The position numbers and the translations under genes were made by a program. From contig JAJSPD010000094.1 of assembly GCA_021307315.1 (NCBI GenBank), positions 1-64,000 on the forward strand: 64,000 bases of DNA, in the 5' to 3' direction. Below the pieces are notes generated by a model. That model searched no databases. It was not told where the DNA came from and worked only from the letters and a program-made list of their open reading frames with translations. Positions 12,830-22,716 of this stretch are shown piece after piece (the stretch's first letter is position 1; each line of letters opens with the position of its first letter). The DNA comes from Bisporella sp. PMI_857 (Eukaryota > Ascomycota > Leotiomycetes > Helotiales > Helotiaceae).

Positions 12830-13238
12830 TGTGCTGTTCGGAGCTTGGATATTGGAGCTTGCGCTGTTGGAGATTTGGTTACCAGTCCCCGCTATGAGCT
12901 CGAATGGTAGGAAAAGAGGTGAGCGAGGTTGGAAGGTTAGCAATCCGCGATCGCCTCCGGAACCGCAAGATGCCGATCTGCAGGAAGCGACTTCTATTAA
13001 CTACATGTCCCGATGCTATGTGTGGCATCCAGTTATTGGTCTATTGTAATTACTATCTTCCTACTAGTCTCTTGGCGCGGTTGTGTAGGCACTTGGATAC
13101 ATAAAGTATTTCCGCCCTCGCGCGCAAAAAATCAGCTCATCTCATCCTTTCTACCTACCACGGTGTTCCTTTTATCTCGTTCGCTTAGGATTTCTTCCAA
13201 AAGCGGAACAACCTGCAGTCAACACCCATTCATTCCCT
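12830..13238. promoter_or_regulatory. divergent intergenic region (ankyrin-VWA / membrane protein)
   Basis: About 409 bp separate the two divergent start codons, so both promoters must lie here. Pyrimidine-rich runs precede the plus-strand ATG at 13239. I cannot name a specific binding site. Confidence 0.4.
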
Positions 13239-14351
13239 ATGCCGCCCATATGCCGATCAGCGTCTCCCCCCGCACCTGGCACTGATGCAGGGAGCGCCAT
13301 TGCCGCACAGGACTTGTACGGAGTCGGAGTCCGGCTTGGCCTCTATCTGCAAGGCATCGGGATGCTACTCCCCACCCTCCGTTCCGTTTGGGGTATTCAG
13401 ATAGTATACCAGCCGATCAGTCTAAGAAATGTAAGTGCTCGAACTCCACACCTACGTGAAGAGAGCTTACCCTGGCTCCAGCGTAGTTGGCCGATTCAAT
13501 TCCAGCTGAGGAAACTCCACTCTACTCTCCGTGCCGGCGCGGGCTCAAAGCTAGCATGTGGAAGCATTTCAATTTCACTTTTGTCCTCGTGGACGATTCT
13601 TGCAGCGAGAAAACTGCTCAGTCCTTCCGAGGCGTATCTGGTGCTTTTCCTCATGGTTAGCATCATCGCCCCCGCGAAGGCGACGCTTTTTGATACCACC
13701 ACGGTAATTGGTGAAACCATCGGTCTGGCCGCTCTCATGATAACGGATTTGTGGGTTAGCGCCGCCTTTATATGGTTGTTTGCTCGACTCTATCACACGC
13801 TCCCGCCTCTATACACCCAGCAAGTGGTCTGCTTTTTCGCAAAGCTTTCGATCACTGGCTCGTTCAGGATAGTTATGCTGGTTCTATGCATAGTCGAGGC
13901 GATCAGTACACTAGCATTGGCTTTTTTTGTGGGCAAAGCGACAAAAGTTTCTCTGGAGTGTTATATACGGGGTGATACTGAGATATCAGATGACAAACGG
14001 CGCGAAGCTGAAGTATATGCAAGGATGTGGAGCTCCCTGCGTCCGTGGTGCCAAAAATGCATCCGCACTATTCTGCCTTTATTTCTTTGGTCATTTGCAG
14101 TTGCTGCTGTTGAAAGGACAATCGCTTGGAATGCTCTCTCGCCGACGATGGATATCTCGTCACCAGGACAATTAATTCCGTTGGTCACCGGAATTATTGT
14201 CTCGATCAATGGCCTTTTACTCCTCTTTTATCCAAATAGGGACGACAGGGAAGAGGATCCAGAAGATAGAGATACGGGCAATGAGGAAGTCGAAATGCAG
14301 GCCAACCGGCAAATAGAAATACCTCTTGATTCAGGTCGAGTCTCAGTTTGA
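13239..14351 (+). CDS. multi-pass membrane protein of unknown function
   Basis: I do not recognise the family. The frame is open for 370 residues from the ATG at 13239 to TGA at 14349-14351. At least six hydrophobic segments are visible, including LLSSWTILAARKLL, AYLVLFLMVSIIAPAKA, IGLAALMITDLWVSAAFIWLF, IVMLVLCIVEAISTLALAFFV, TILPLFLWSFAVAAV and LIPLVTGIIVSINGLLLLFY. A charged cytoplasmic tail follows (about 35 residues rich in Asp/Glu). A 75-bp in-frame segment at 13431-13505 begins GTAAGT and ends CCAG, so it is probably an intron without a stop; removing it gives 345 residues. The layout (helices plus acidic tail) resembles the membrane protein at 48224, but I see no sequence identity. 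Confidence 0.7.
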   Translation: MPPICRSASPPAPGTDAGSAIAAQDLYGVGVRLGLYLQGIGMLLPTLRSVWGIQIVYQPISLRNVSARTPHLREESLPWLQRSWPIQFQLRKLHSTLRAGAGSKLACGSISISLLSSWTILAARKLLSPSEAYLVLFLMVSIIAPAKATLFDTTTVIGETIGLAALMITDLWVSAAFIWLFARLYHTLPPLYTQQVVCFFAKLSITGSFRIVMLVLCIVEAISTLALAFFVGKATKVSLECYIRGDTEISDDKRREAEVYARMWSSLRPWCQKCIRTILPLFLWSFAVAAVERTIAWNALSPTMDISSPGQLIPLVTGIIVSINGLLLLFYPNRDDREEDPEDRDTGNEEVEMQANRQIEIPLDSGRVSV

Positions 14352-14780
14352 TTTGGATATGTTGGGCGAGGGCTTGCATCAAAATTGAAAGAGAGCTGGC
14401 TAGTAAGATTCAATCCAAATACCTTGTAATTATTAATACTGCCCATATCCATTTTGATGTGTTCTGGCTTCTAGATGGAGCTTCCTGGAATCTTCAGAAT
14501 TCATGTGGGAAAGCCGAGATACATGATCGAATGTTCGCCTCGGATACGGTGGTTCACTATCATTTTTCGCGCTTCTGTCGGTGGCATGGCTAATATGTTC
14601 GCGCTTATAAGGACGGTACCATTCTCATAGATCGTTTACCACTCTTTTCAGAATGCGCAAGAAGACTACTCTATCCAATGTAAGGAAATTTGGGAAAATA
14701 AATTTGATTACAAGCATGCACATAAGCCACCGTTATATTATCTTGAGCCTTAATTAATACTTCTTTACTTTCAGCTCCTC

Positions 14781-15835
14781 TTACATTTCTCTACTGCCCT
14801 TCCTTTCTTGAATTATTCCTTTCCCCTTTGTTATTAGTTCCTCTGCTAGTTCTTTTCCATTCCTCGCCGCCTTCTTCACTTTCTCCGCTACCACCTTCCC
14901 CCCCTCAACAACAGCCCAGCTGGCGAATATGACCAAGGTTATCACGTCTTCCGCATCATCGGCTGGAATGAATTTGTTTCCCTCAATGTCTCCCAACATC
15001 ACAATTTTCTTGCTCGGCCCAACCAACAGCAGAGTGCTACCTGTCAGAAAATAGGCCTCGAAGCCCCTGTCATCTCGCGCGACCATGAAGTTTAAGACTA
15101 CATCATTCAATTTGGCAGTTACCATGACAGGATCTACGGGTTTCAGCATGAATTTCCCAAAAATGAAATGTAGAGAGGAATAGGAAAGGAATGACAGGGC
15201 ACACACCTTCCCATGCTCCATTATCGTGCTCTTTGCTCTGGTAGTGCAAGGCGTTATCCTCGCTCATGTAGAACAAGTGCAATTTTTCATCATAGACTGA
15301 AGCGGAGTGAGGTGTGTTCATGGGAGGCTGTGCAGGAACTTGCTCGGGTTTCCCACACAATTCATTTCTCTTAACGAGGCACCTGAAGTCACCAGTAGAG
15401 TCATGAAAGAACACCCATAACCCGTCACTGGTGAAACAGGAGCTGAGCCTACTCTCTGGGTGGACACTGAGGTTTTCCTCTTCCCCCAGACTGACCGGGT
15501 TCCAGTCATCCTCCTCAGCGTCAAACTCCTTGCATTTTAGGATATTCGATTCATTGACGTAGAAAACCAGATGCTGCACGCAAAGTTAAACGTGTGTACG
15601 TGCAAAGGGTACGGCTACCAACCTTATCCGCTTCCAGGCCATATGACGCTGGAGTACCTTTTTTCAGGTCGCTGGCAATCAATGGACTTTGATTGAACTT
15701 ATGCCCGCTCCAGACTTTTTCGACTAGTTTGTGGTCCTTTTCTTCGTAGGCTACGTAGGCTAGATAGCCTTTGCCTTTGTCAATAGCACCCGCGGCTGCG
15801 AGGAGGCAGCGGGTAAGAAGTTGAAAGTTATTCAT
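14781..15835 (-). CDS. lectin-like beta-propeller protein
   Basis: Probably a sugar-binding or related propeller protein. The three-exon model is 15835-15623, 15573-15207 and 15133-14781 on the minus strand (310 residues, frame kept). The repeated pattern of a Tyr/Phe-rich strand followed by a small polar loop and Trp (LVFYVNESNILK, LWVFFHDSTGDFR, LHLFYMSEDNALHYQ) looks like the blades of fungal fucose-specific (AAL-type) lectins. The C-terminal 110 residues differ: hydrophobic strands, then a helix (VVEGGKVVAEKVKKAA) and a Lys-rich end. No signal peptide is obvious, although the N-terminus is mildly hydrophobic. Sugar-contact residues could not be checked. Confident as a gene, moderate as a lectin. 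Confidence 0.7.
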
Positions 15836-16124
15836 TAGATGTAGAGGAACATGAGCGCGTTCGTCTGCTACAAAGCCCGGGTTCTAGCCCGTACGGAATG
15901 AGTACTGGCCGGCGTAGTAAGGCCGCGTGGTGCAAGGTGCTTGGGTTGTGTAATGAGTTACGAGCTTGGATTCTTATAGCTTTCATATAAGAGGCGAAAT
16001 AGCTGTTGCACTTTTGAAGGTTTAGCGAAAAGGCCACGTGGAGAGTGTGGGCGGGAGTATGGATGGGGGTCCTCGGCAGGTGGGTTGTCACAAGTCGGGC
16101 GGAGCCAGGTATCAGGCTTTGTTA

Positions 16125-16133
16125 TGGAGGAGC
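16125..16133 (+). repeat. left 9-bp target-site duplication of the Mutator-like MITE
   Basis: TGGAGGAGC lies directly before the left arm and recurs exactly at 16828-16836 after the right arm. Confidence 0.85.
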
Positions 16134-16827
16134 GGGTCCCAATACACTGACACCATGGTGTCAGTTTAGAGCTGACTAAGCACGACGCCCCCACCGCCTA
16201 CGCAGGGCACCCAGCCTATAAACTCAGGGCATCCAGCCTGTAAACTCAGGGCAACCAGCCTGTAAAACACAACGCGACCAGCCTGTAAAAACGCGATTAT
16301 AAACTTGAAATAATTCTGTTTGTGTATAATGCTATTTATAGCTTTAAAAAGGGGTTTTTTTTAATAAGTTATTAAACTTTTTAATATGCTTTATTTAACT
16401 TTTTAGCTATAATAAAAATTTTATAAGTTGTTTTACAAATTGTAGAGTTTTTTTTTACAAGTTTGTGACTGATTTTGCGCAGTTTTCAAGCGAAAGTTGA
16501 TCGCTATAGTCGCATTTAAAAAACACTTTTTTCTGTAAATTAATGCGAAAAGCATAATAATACTGTTTTGCTTAAGCTTGAATTGATTTGTAAAACTAGT
16601 TCTAAAAGCAATATGCAGTTTTAGCAATAGTAACATTTAAAAAAAGTCACATTTCAAGTTTATAATCGCGGTTTTACAGACTGGTCCCGTTGTGTTTTAC
16701 AGGCTGGCTGCCCTGTATTTACAGGCTGGATACCCGGAGTTTACAGGCTGGGTGCCCTGCGAGGCGGTGGGGGCGTCGTGCTTAGTCAGCTCTAAACTGA
16801 CACCATGGTGTCAGTGTATTTGGACCC
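16134..16827. mobile_element. non-autonomous Mutator-like element (MITE)
   Basis: A 694-bp element with inverted repeats of about 175-180 bp: the left arm 16134-16311 is nearly the reverse complement of about 16651-16827. The ends read GGGTCC and GGACCC. The element is flanked by a perfect 9-bp direct repeat TGGAGGAGC (16125-16133 and 16828-16836). A 9-bp target duplication with long arms is the hallmark of Mutator-like elements. Each arm holds an 18-bp perfect palindrome (CTGACACCATGGTGTCAG) and about four tandem units of about 22 bp sharing CCAGCCTGTAAA. The AT-rich core has no ORF, so mobility would need a transposase in trans. Confidence 0.85.
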
Positions 16828-16836
16828 TGGAGGAGC
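16828..16836 (+). repeat. right 9-bp target-site duplication of the Mutator-like MITE
   Basis: Exact copy of 16125-16133, directly after the right inverted arm. Confidence 0.85.
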
Positions 16837-17007
16837 CTACATGCTTACATACCCCCTGCCTCGTGGGCTTTAGGTCAAAAGAGTTGGCTGTTTAATGGCG
16901 GAGTCTCCTCAGAGCTGATAATCTTTTGTTTGACTTGTATCCCGTCACCCACACAAGGTTTTGTACCGCTTCTCTCTTTCACACTCATTGGTGACACATC
17001 CCGTGAG

Positions 17008-18353
17008 ATGACAAGCGGCAGTCTTCATATGGATCTTTCTTACGTCCACCGATCTCATCTTGGGTACGAGGAAAATATTGCGGTGGCAAAACTGGATAAA
17101 GCCTTTCTCTTGCAGTTACAAAATTGCGTAGTTAAACTACGCTTTAATCAGGGCGAGGGGGGTAAGTTATCTTGTAAAGATGGACTTGTTTCCACTATGC
17201 TGCTAACACAAGAATAAAGGCGAAAGCCTAAACGGGACTGGATTCTATATCAATATCCCGGGCGCCGAAAAAGCCATCATCCTGACTGCTGGCCACAACC
17301 TCATTAGTGAGAAGCGCGAACTATCCACGAATCTCAAAATCTCGGATAATACTGGAAGCACCGTCGATTATAACAGCGTCAAAATATGCGCGGCCTATGA
17401 GCAAAATCCCGGGGAGAGGAGTGCGGTGGACGATTATGGAGCAATCTTACTGCCAGAAGTAAACAACCCCAGGCGAGGATTCGGATTCTGCCTGAGACTC
17501 AGCTCAAATGAACTTAAAGACAAAGTTTACGTCACTGGATACAAAGAACAAGACGGTGAGCCTGTGACAAGTGATGGCCATGTCGTCGAGACAGCTGAAC
17601 AGCTACAATATATGGTTTCAACAGAACAAGGAATGAGTGGAGCGCCAGTGTGGTTTGCGTATGAGGGTTTCGGAACGGTGGTAGGCATCCAGTATGAATG
17701 AGCTCCTCATATATTCTATAATTGCCGGTTGCTAATTGCATTCAACACTCAGTAACTACGGGCCAGCAAAATCCGACCAAGGAAGTCGAGGAACCGCCTT
17801 CAACGAGAAAGTCCTCCGTGATATCTGTAAATGGACAGGGGTCGGCCACTTCCAGAAAAGGCTTAGAAGCTACCAGAGCACAGTACCATTATACCTTCAT
17901 TTCTCCAAGCAACAACAGGGCCGAATGTGTGTTAACACGGACGAGGCAGACGCTTGCATGTTTGATGTTCTTCCCGCATATGTGCGGCCCGGAGAGACTA
18001 ATGCAGAATGCGTGCTCATTACCTACTTGCCAGGGAATCACGAAAACGAGCGAAAGTTATGGGTCCAGTGGAATCCAAATTGGAACGTAGTTGATTTAGT
18101 GGATACGCTTCGGGATTCATGCTTAGTAAGTTTTCGGCCAAAGTTGCACGGAAAGCAGTTCCGTATCATCAAATCTATGGATGGTATTGGGGACGACCAG
18201 TGGGAATTGAGGATGGATCATCCGGGAGAAGAGGATGACGATGTATCAGTGCGGCTACGGTTTGAAAAATCCGCAGCAGAGGTAGATGGTCAACTTTCTT
18301 ACACTTTCGCGACGGATGCTGATAAGGTACTAGTTAAATCGATTCTGCTTTGA
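17008..18353 (+). CDS. trypsin/V8-like serine protease with C-terminal domain
   Basis: Predicted serine endopeptidase of the chymotrypsin fold. Three exons: 17008-17161, 17220-17691 and 17753-18353 (408 residues; the phase-1 and phase-2 junctions both restore frame). The catalytic set is visible: His in ILTAGHNL (about H77), Asp in VDDYGAILL (about D123) and Ser in GMSGAPVW (about S191). The order and spacing fit glutamyl-endopeptidase/V8-like proteases. Residues about 210-408 form a second, acidic, strand-rich domain (WVQWNPNWNVVDL, WELRMDHPGEEDDD) that I do not recognise. There is no signal peptide, so it probably acts inside the cell. The start ATG at 17008 is chosen because the upstream frame has only a TTG. 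Trypsin-like domains also occur as NLR-linked effectors in fungi, but nothing here proves that role. Confidence 0.78.
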
Positions 18354-19520
18354 ATAATTGGCTCTTTCTATTGACGCAACCTTCAGGAACCGATCCTGAC
18401 AAAAGCATGCACCCTCTCCAACCATTTCCCTTTGACCATCATGGTTTGGACAATTGTGCAATTATGATCCATGTGCTCCTGTTCGGGACTTCTGCATATT
18501 GTTTTGTTGTGTAGTTCCGTTCTTGCTCCCAGCGTGGCTGAGTATGCAATCGGTTCTCTGCCTGTTACAATGCGAGAGTGTCGTGGATGGCTCCTCCCAT
18601 CCCAACTATCCACTTTCTCGCGGACGAGCTTGTCGCAATCCGAATGCCGCAAATGGTAATCGCAATGTTTGTAGTCTCCTCCGTTCCGAGGTCCATTGTA
18701 GCGGGGAGCCGTTCCTCCCACGGAGCTATCACATAGGGTTGAATGACGTCTACCTTTTCTGTTGGCATGTTTTGATGCGCACGAGCTATCCTTTGCAATA
18801 GTGATGTGAATATCCGGAGTACTCTAGTGTTTAACTTTGATATCAGGTTCGTCTCGGGTACAGTAGGGTGCAATAAGTCTGCACCCCCCCCCCCCCCTTG
18901 TCAGCCAAGAAGCACTATGCTATTTTGAACAGTTTTATGCTGCCGCTTTTAAATATTCAACTGTGAATACAAAAATCAAAAGTATATTACTATTTTGTAT
19001 GTTATTTTGTACGTGATTTTAAATAGTAAGTACCAGTTTGCATATGTATCTATATATCCGTAAAGATGTTTGTAGTCGAAGCCCCTGCACCAAAGATAAT
19101 AAGTGTTTTGTATATTTAGAAAGCAAGTTTTAAAAAAGCGGCGGTGTAGAAGTGATCAAAGTAGTAAAGTAGATCTTGGCCTACAAGGGGGGTGGTCAGT
19201 CTAGATCCATGACTAAGCACGTTCACCCTTCCCCACCTGTAAAGAACCTGTTTACAGGGACGCGATCACGTCCGACTTGTGGTGCCTAGGCATGGCTGTT
19301 TGGGTCGAGATTGGGAGTTGGATTAGGTGCAGTGTGGGACTAGACAGGGATATGGTTAGCTGCAAAAACGGTCAGGTGACCGCGCGGCCAAATCCGAGTA
19401 TGTTAGAAATAGGATCTATGAGGGTATCACAGCGATAGAGTACAGGCTTATTAGGAGCGTTACAGATGATTATTTTCTCTACAATTACGGCTGTAATGTG
19501 TGTGTGTGCGTGAGTTTCTC
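18354..19520. other. intergenic, no gene seen
   Basis: No supported gene. A run of 14 C lies at 18884-18897. Downstream sequence is AT-rich and contains a short GT microsatellite near 19497 just before the MITE. Confidence 0.5.
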
Positions 19521-19522
19521 TA

Positions 19523-20740
19523 ACGTACCTGATCACTTAGCGGCCACATCAACCTGGCCGCTCAAAAACACACCAAAAATCACGATTTTGGCATGCTTGT
19601 ATCTCAACTATCATTTATCTTAATAGATCAAAACTTAAAGTTCAGTTTTCTGAGTATCTAAATAAGCAGTATTTTAATTTTCAAAATACTTAGTATTATA
19701 TGGATTCAGATATAGCATTTCACCCTAAACAACCCCAGCAATTTTTGCTTCTAAATAGCTATTAATTGTAATAGTCTCAACCTTTACTTATGTATAAGAA
19801 TTATAGTTGAATCGTTATATATAAAGTTTTATAAAGTTAGGTGAAGTAGTAGTTGAGATATAAACATGCCAAAATCGTGGAGGGCGATGGCTGAACACCT
19901 GTATGCGGTGCCCTCTACGAACCTGGAATCGGTATTACTCTCCTGAGGCAGCTTAATAACGATTCCAGAGCCGAGATTCAGCCCAAACAGTGATATGGGA
20001 GGATTTCTGGGGCCAAAGTGAAGGGAGGAGCAGAGTTTTCACGCCAAGGCCAGAGGTTTTTCTATGAGAGGTATCACTTCGATTCAACAACAAACCCTCT
20101 ACAATACTGAAAAACGAGTTGAAACACGACTTGAGCTACTTTCGAACCAGCTTTCAATCATTTGCACCTGTTTACTATACGAGTTTCGGAACACACAACG
20201 TGGAAAGGCTGAGGAAGTGAACCGGAAGAATGACGGAAAGTTACACGTACGACAAAATGACAACACAAGCACTTGGGCGGCTCGTACCTTCGATAAATAT
20301 ATACCCATGGCCGGAGGAAGGATCGCGGAGAAAAGTCGACAAGGCGAAGGCTGTAATGGAGAAAGACGTGTAGGGAACGGAAGAATCGACGGACGTGAAA
20401 GAAGGGCTCTTTTTCATTGGGACTCGATCCCCAACACTCACTGGAATATATGAGAGGTTTTTTGGAAGAAGTATGTTAAGGCTACTAGTCTATTAATATT
20501 GGCTAGTACAGTCCTTGTAGGGTACTTGTGCTCCTGCTTCGTCCTTTTTTACTCTCGAGACTTTGTATATATTGTCAACTCCCCAACCGAATTGCTAGGC
20601 CCGAGTGCCCTGGCCGTGCTACATAGTCCTCGACTGATACAGCACGTTAAAAGGAATAATAATAATGCCAAAATCGTGATTTTTGGTGTGTTTTTGAGCG
20701 GCCAGGTTGATGATGTGGCCAGCTAAGTGATCAGGTACGT
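19523..20740. mobile_element. TA-flanked MITE split by an insertion
   Basis: The ends ACGTACCTGATCACTTAG (from 19523) and its inverse (to 20740) form inverted repeats of about 75 bp and are flanked by TA on both sides (19521-19522 and 20741-20742), as for Tc1/mariner-type MITEs. A second inner inverted pair (TTGGCATGCTTGTATCTCAAC near 19590 and its inverse near 19850-19875) continues the arm. Removing the insertion at 19880-20664 and one flanking 14-bp repeat leaves a 419-bp element. Confidence 0.75.
19880..20664 (+). mobile_element. 785-bp insertion inside the MITE, retroposon-like
   Basis: The segment is bounded by a 14-bp direct repeat ATGCCAAAATCGTG (19866-19879 and 20665-20678). It interrupts the arm of the surrounding MITE exactly at that word. 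Its right end is A/T-rich (AAAAGGAATAATAATA), like a retroposon tail. A 129-codon frame at 20064-20453 (starting with an ATG) is basic and has no family I know. No inverted or long terminal repeats are visible. A SINE-like or 5'-truncated LINE insertion fits best. Confidence 0.55.
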
Positions 20741-20980
20741 TAGCTCCTTGGCCTAATTACGTAAGCCAACTCCTGACAGAGTAGGCGTATATTTTAGTTA
20801 ATTGGTGGTAACTCCCAAGTAAAATGAACTCCAAAATTAGATAGTTTGTCCCTATCTACTAACACTTCTGCCATTACTGACGGAGAGCATATGGTCTTAG
20901 ACAGAAAGTCTGGAGGAGAATCCAACATCTGCTCTGTGCCTCAACTAGTCTAGGTTGTCGCTCGACGACACGCTGATATC

Positions 20981-21595
20981 ATGTCGGGAATCGAGGTTAT
21001 CGGGTTGATTTCGGCCGTTATCGGCATCATCGAGGGCGTCTCGAAGCTTTACAATGCCATCGAGAATACCAGCCATCTTCCTAAAGCATTTCGCGAGGTG
21101 GCCCGGCGGCTGCAGCTTGTCCGGGTCACCCTCCAGGCTACCGAAGGACGTCTCCAGAAACACAATGTAGACGGAAACTCCTACACGGCTATCATGCCCA
21201 CGGTCGAAAGCTGCAAGGACAAGGCTGAGCGCCTGAGAAACATTCTACAAGACATGGTCGCACAGCCCGACGCTTCGCGCGTCGAGCACTATCGCGTCGT
21301 TGTGCGCAGGCTCGGCAAGGAGAGCAAGGTCGAGGAATTGATGAAGGGTATGTTGGAGGACGTGCAACTGTTGGCAACGAACCAGGCTGTCAAAGCCGTG
21401 GGGGAGGAGAATATCGATGAGCTTATGAGGGCCATTCAGGCGTTGTCCCAAGTGCCGCCCACGGCGACAGATGGTTCAACCTTTACATACCACGGGACGG
21501 GCGATCAGATCAACAACACAGGCAGTGGCACACAGAATATCAACAAGGGCAAGGGACAGCAACACATTGCACACTCGATCAGCGCTAGTGATTAA
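20981..21595 (+). CDS. SesA-domain effector with C-terminal sigma amyloid motif
   Basis: Predicted cell-death/incompatibility effector, 204 residues, single exon. Residues 1-155 are an all-helical SesA-type domain: a hydrophobic first helix (IEVIGLISAVIGIIEGVSKL) and the LPKAFREVARRL signature. Residues about 168-200 form a glycine/asparagine-rich repeat (GTGDQINNTGSGTQNINKGK) that matches the sigma-type amyloid motif known from SesA/SesB-type proteins of filamentous ascomycetes. Such motifs convert to a prion-like fold when templated by an NLR carrying the same motif. It converges on the paralogue at 22102-22716, which is also 204 residues. GC content is higher than in the surrounding intergenic DNA. 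The activity is inferred from family knowledge. Confidence 0.85.
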   Translation: MSGIEVIGLISAVIGIIEGVSKLYNAIENTSHLPKAFREVARRLQLVRVTLQATEGRLQKHNVDGNSYTAIMPTVESCKDKAERLRNILQDMVAQPDASRVEHYRVVVRRLGKESKVEELMKGMLEDVQLLATNQAVKAVGEENIDELMRAIQALSQVPPTATDGSTFTYHGTGDQINNTGSGTQNINKGKGQQHIAHSISASD

Positions 21596-22101
21596 TCCCC
21601 AAGTAACCAAGCTAGCTACCATTTCAGGGCTGAATGAGCGGCTGCAAGTGGATGTATCTCTGCCTCTAAGGAGTGTTTGGCATATATCGCTAGAACTATA
21701 AAGTTGACCAGACAGAATCACTGTTTCCATCCGATGTACTTGTTCAATTACAATACATACATACCTACTGCGCGTACAGAGTCTGAATTTGAAAGGTTGG
21801 GACTTTGATCCGAACGCCAATGACCCTGTAGGCCTGGTTACAATAAATAGGGGTGTAGGATACTGTATTAGTAGTGTAGCTTAAATCCAATTTTGGTGAC
21901 TCCAGTGAGCACACTAAGATTTAAAACCCTGTATACGCAATACTCTTTGTTGGGACCTCCAAATATGTTCCTGACTTGAAATCTCAGTAAACAAATGAAC
22001 TGCAACGCAGTATACATTATCAGATTTTCTCCTCTAATTCCTCTTTTCTTCTGGCTGTTACATGACTGTGGTAGAGTGTAATCAACATATCACAACAAAG
22101 C
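21596..22101. other. intergenic between convergent effector genes
   Basis: About 505 bp holding both 3' ends. I see no gene and no clear repeat. Confidence 0.5.
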
Positions 22102-22716
22102 CTATGACTTCCCAATTTTGATACTTTTCGCAATATTTTGGGTTCCACGACCTTTGTTGATGTTTTGAGTCCCTAGGCCCGTATTGTTGATCATATCGCC
22201 AGACCCAGAATGGAAGAATCCTGCTTTCCCATCCTCAGGCACAGAGGACTCCATGGTCGACAGCTCCTCAACAGCATCACACAACGCCATGGACTGCTCA
22301 GCCGTTGCCTTGATGAGCTCGTCCTCGACCAGGTCATTTGCGCATCCCAACAGCTTCAGGAGCACGACCTCGACTCTATCCTTGCCCTGTGTTCGTACAG
22401 CTGCTTGATAACGGTCCAGCCTCGACGTCTCCGCCGCGGGCGCGACGTCTTTGAAGATGCTCTCTAGGAGCTTGGCACTCTTCTTGCTAGCCTTCAGAGT
22501 GTTAATGAGGTCGTCGTCCTCCGTATCCAAGGTGCCTGCTTTCAGCTGATCCTGGGCACCCTGGAGAGTCTGCTGGACGAGGCCGACCCATCTGCCCACT
22601 TCGTGGAAGACTGGTAGGAGGTCGTCAACGCCATTCATAGTGGTGCATAGCTCCGCCGTTCTCTTGAGAGAAGCGAGAGTGTCAGGGAGTAGGTTTTCGA
22701 CCTTGTTGCTTGACAT
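22102..22716 (-). CDS. SesA-like effector with C-terminal sigma amyloid motif
   Basis: 204 residues from the ATG at 22716 (the upstream in-frame start is not ATG). The helical N-terminal domain has the LLPVFHEVGRWVGLVQQTL signature, like the LPxxFxEVxxxLxLV signature of SesA, then charged helices. The C-terminus, residues about 168-200, holds SGSGDMINNTGLGTQNIN followed by KGRGTQNIAKSI, nearly the same as the motif of the 20981 effector. The N-terminal domain is instead closer to the 27270 effector (shared ElCttm/ElCNNI, PVFxEVG, VQxxLQ). It is therefore intermediate between the other two, suggesting duplication and reshuffling of the motif. Predicted role: amyloid-triggered cell-death execution; not shown by sequence alone. 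Confidence 0.82.
   Translation of the reverse strand: MSSNKVENLLPDTLASLKRTAELCTTMNGVDDLLPVFHEVGRWVGLVQQTLQGAQDQLKAGTLDTEDDDLINTLKASKKSAKLLESIFKDVAPAAETSRLDRYQAAVRTQGKDRVEVVLLKLLGCANDLVEDELIKATAEQSMALCDAVEELSTMESSVPEDGKAGFFHSGSGDMINNTGLGTQNINKGRGTQNIAKSIKIGKS

Noticed and set aside
12567..13049. 160-residue plus-strand ORF
   Set aside because: Antisense to the ankyrin exon and its 5' region; no domain or splice support.
13431..13505. Treating the 75-bp segment as certain intron
   Set aside because: It has GTAAGT and CCAG ends but is in frame without a stop, so sequence alone cannot decide; noted under the gene instead.
15828..16194. Open frames between the lectin-like gene and the MITE
   Set aside because: Pro/His-rich frames without splice signals; one crosses into the MITE arm and so cannot be an ancestral gene.
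16203..16292. CRISPR-like short tandem repeats
   Set aside because: The roughly 22-bp units are contiguous without spacers and are mirrored in the other arm of a transposable element in a eukaryotic genome.
20064..20453. 129-residue ORF as a gene
   Set aside because: It lies wholly inside the 785-bp insertion, is low in coding character and has no known domain; treated as part of the mobile element.
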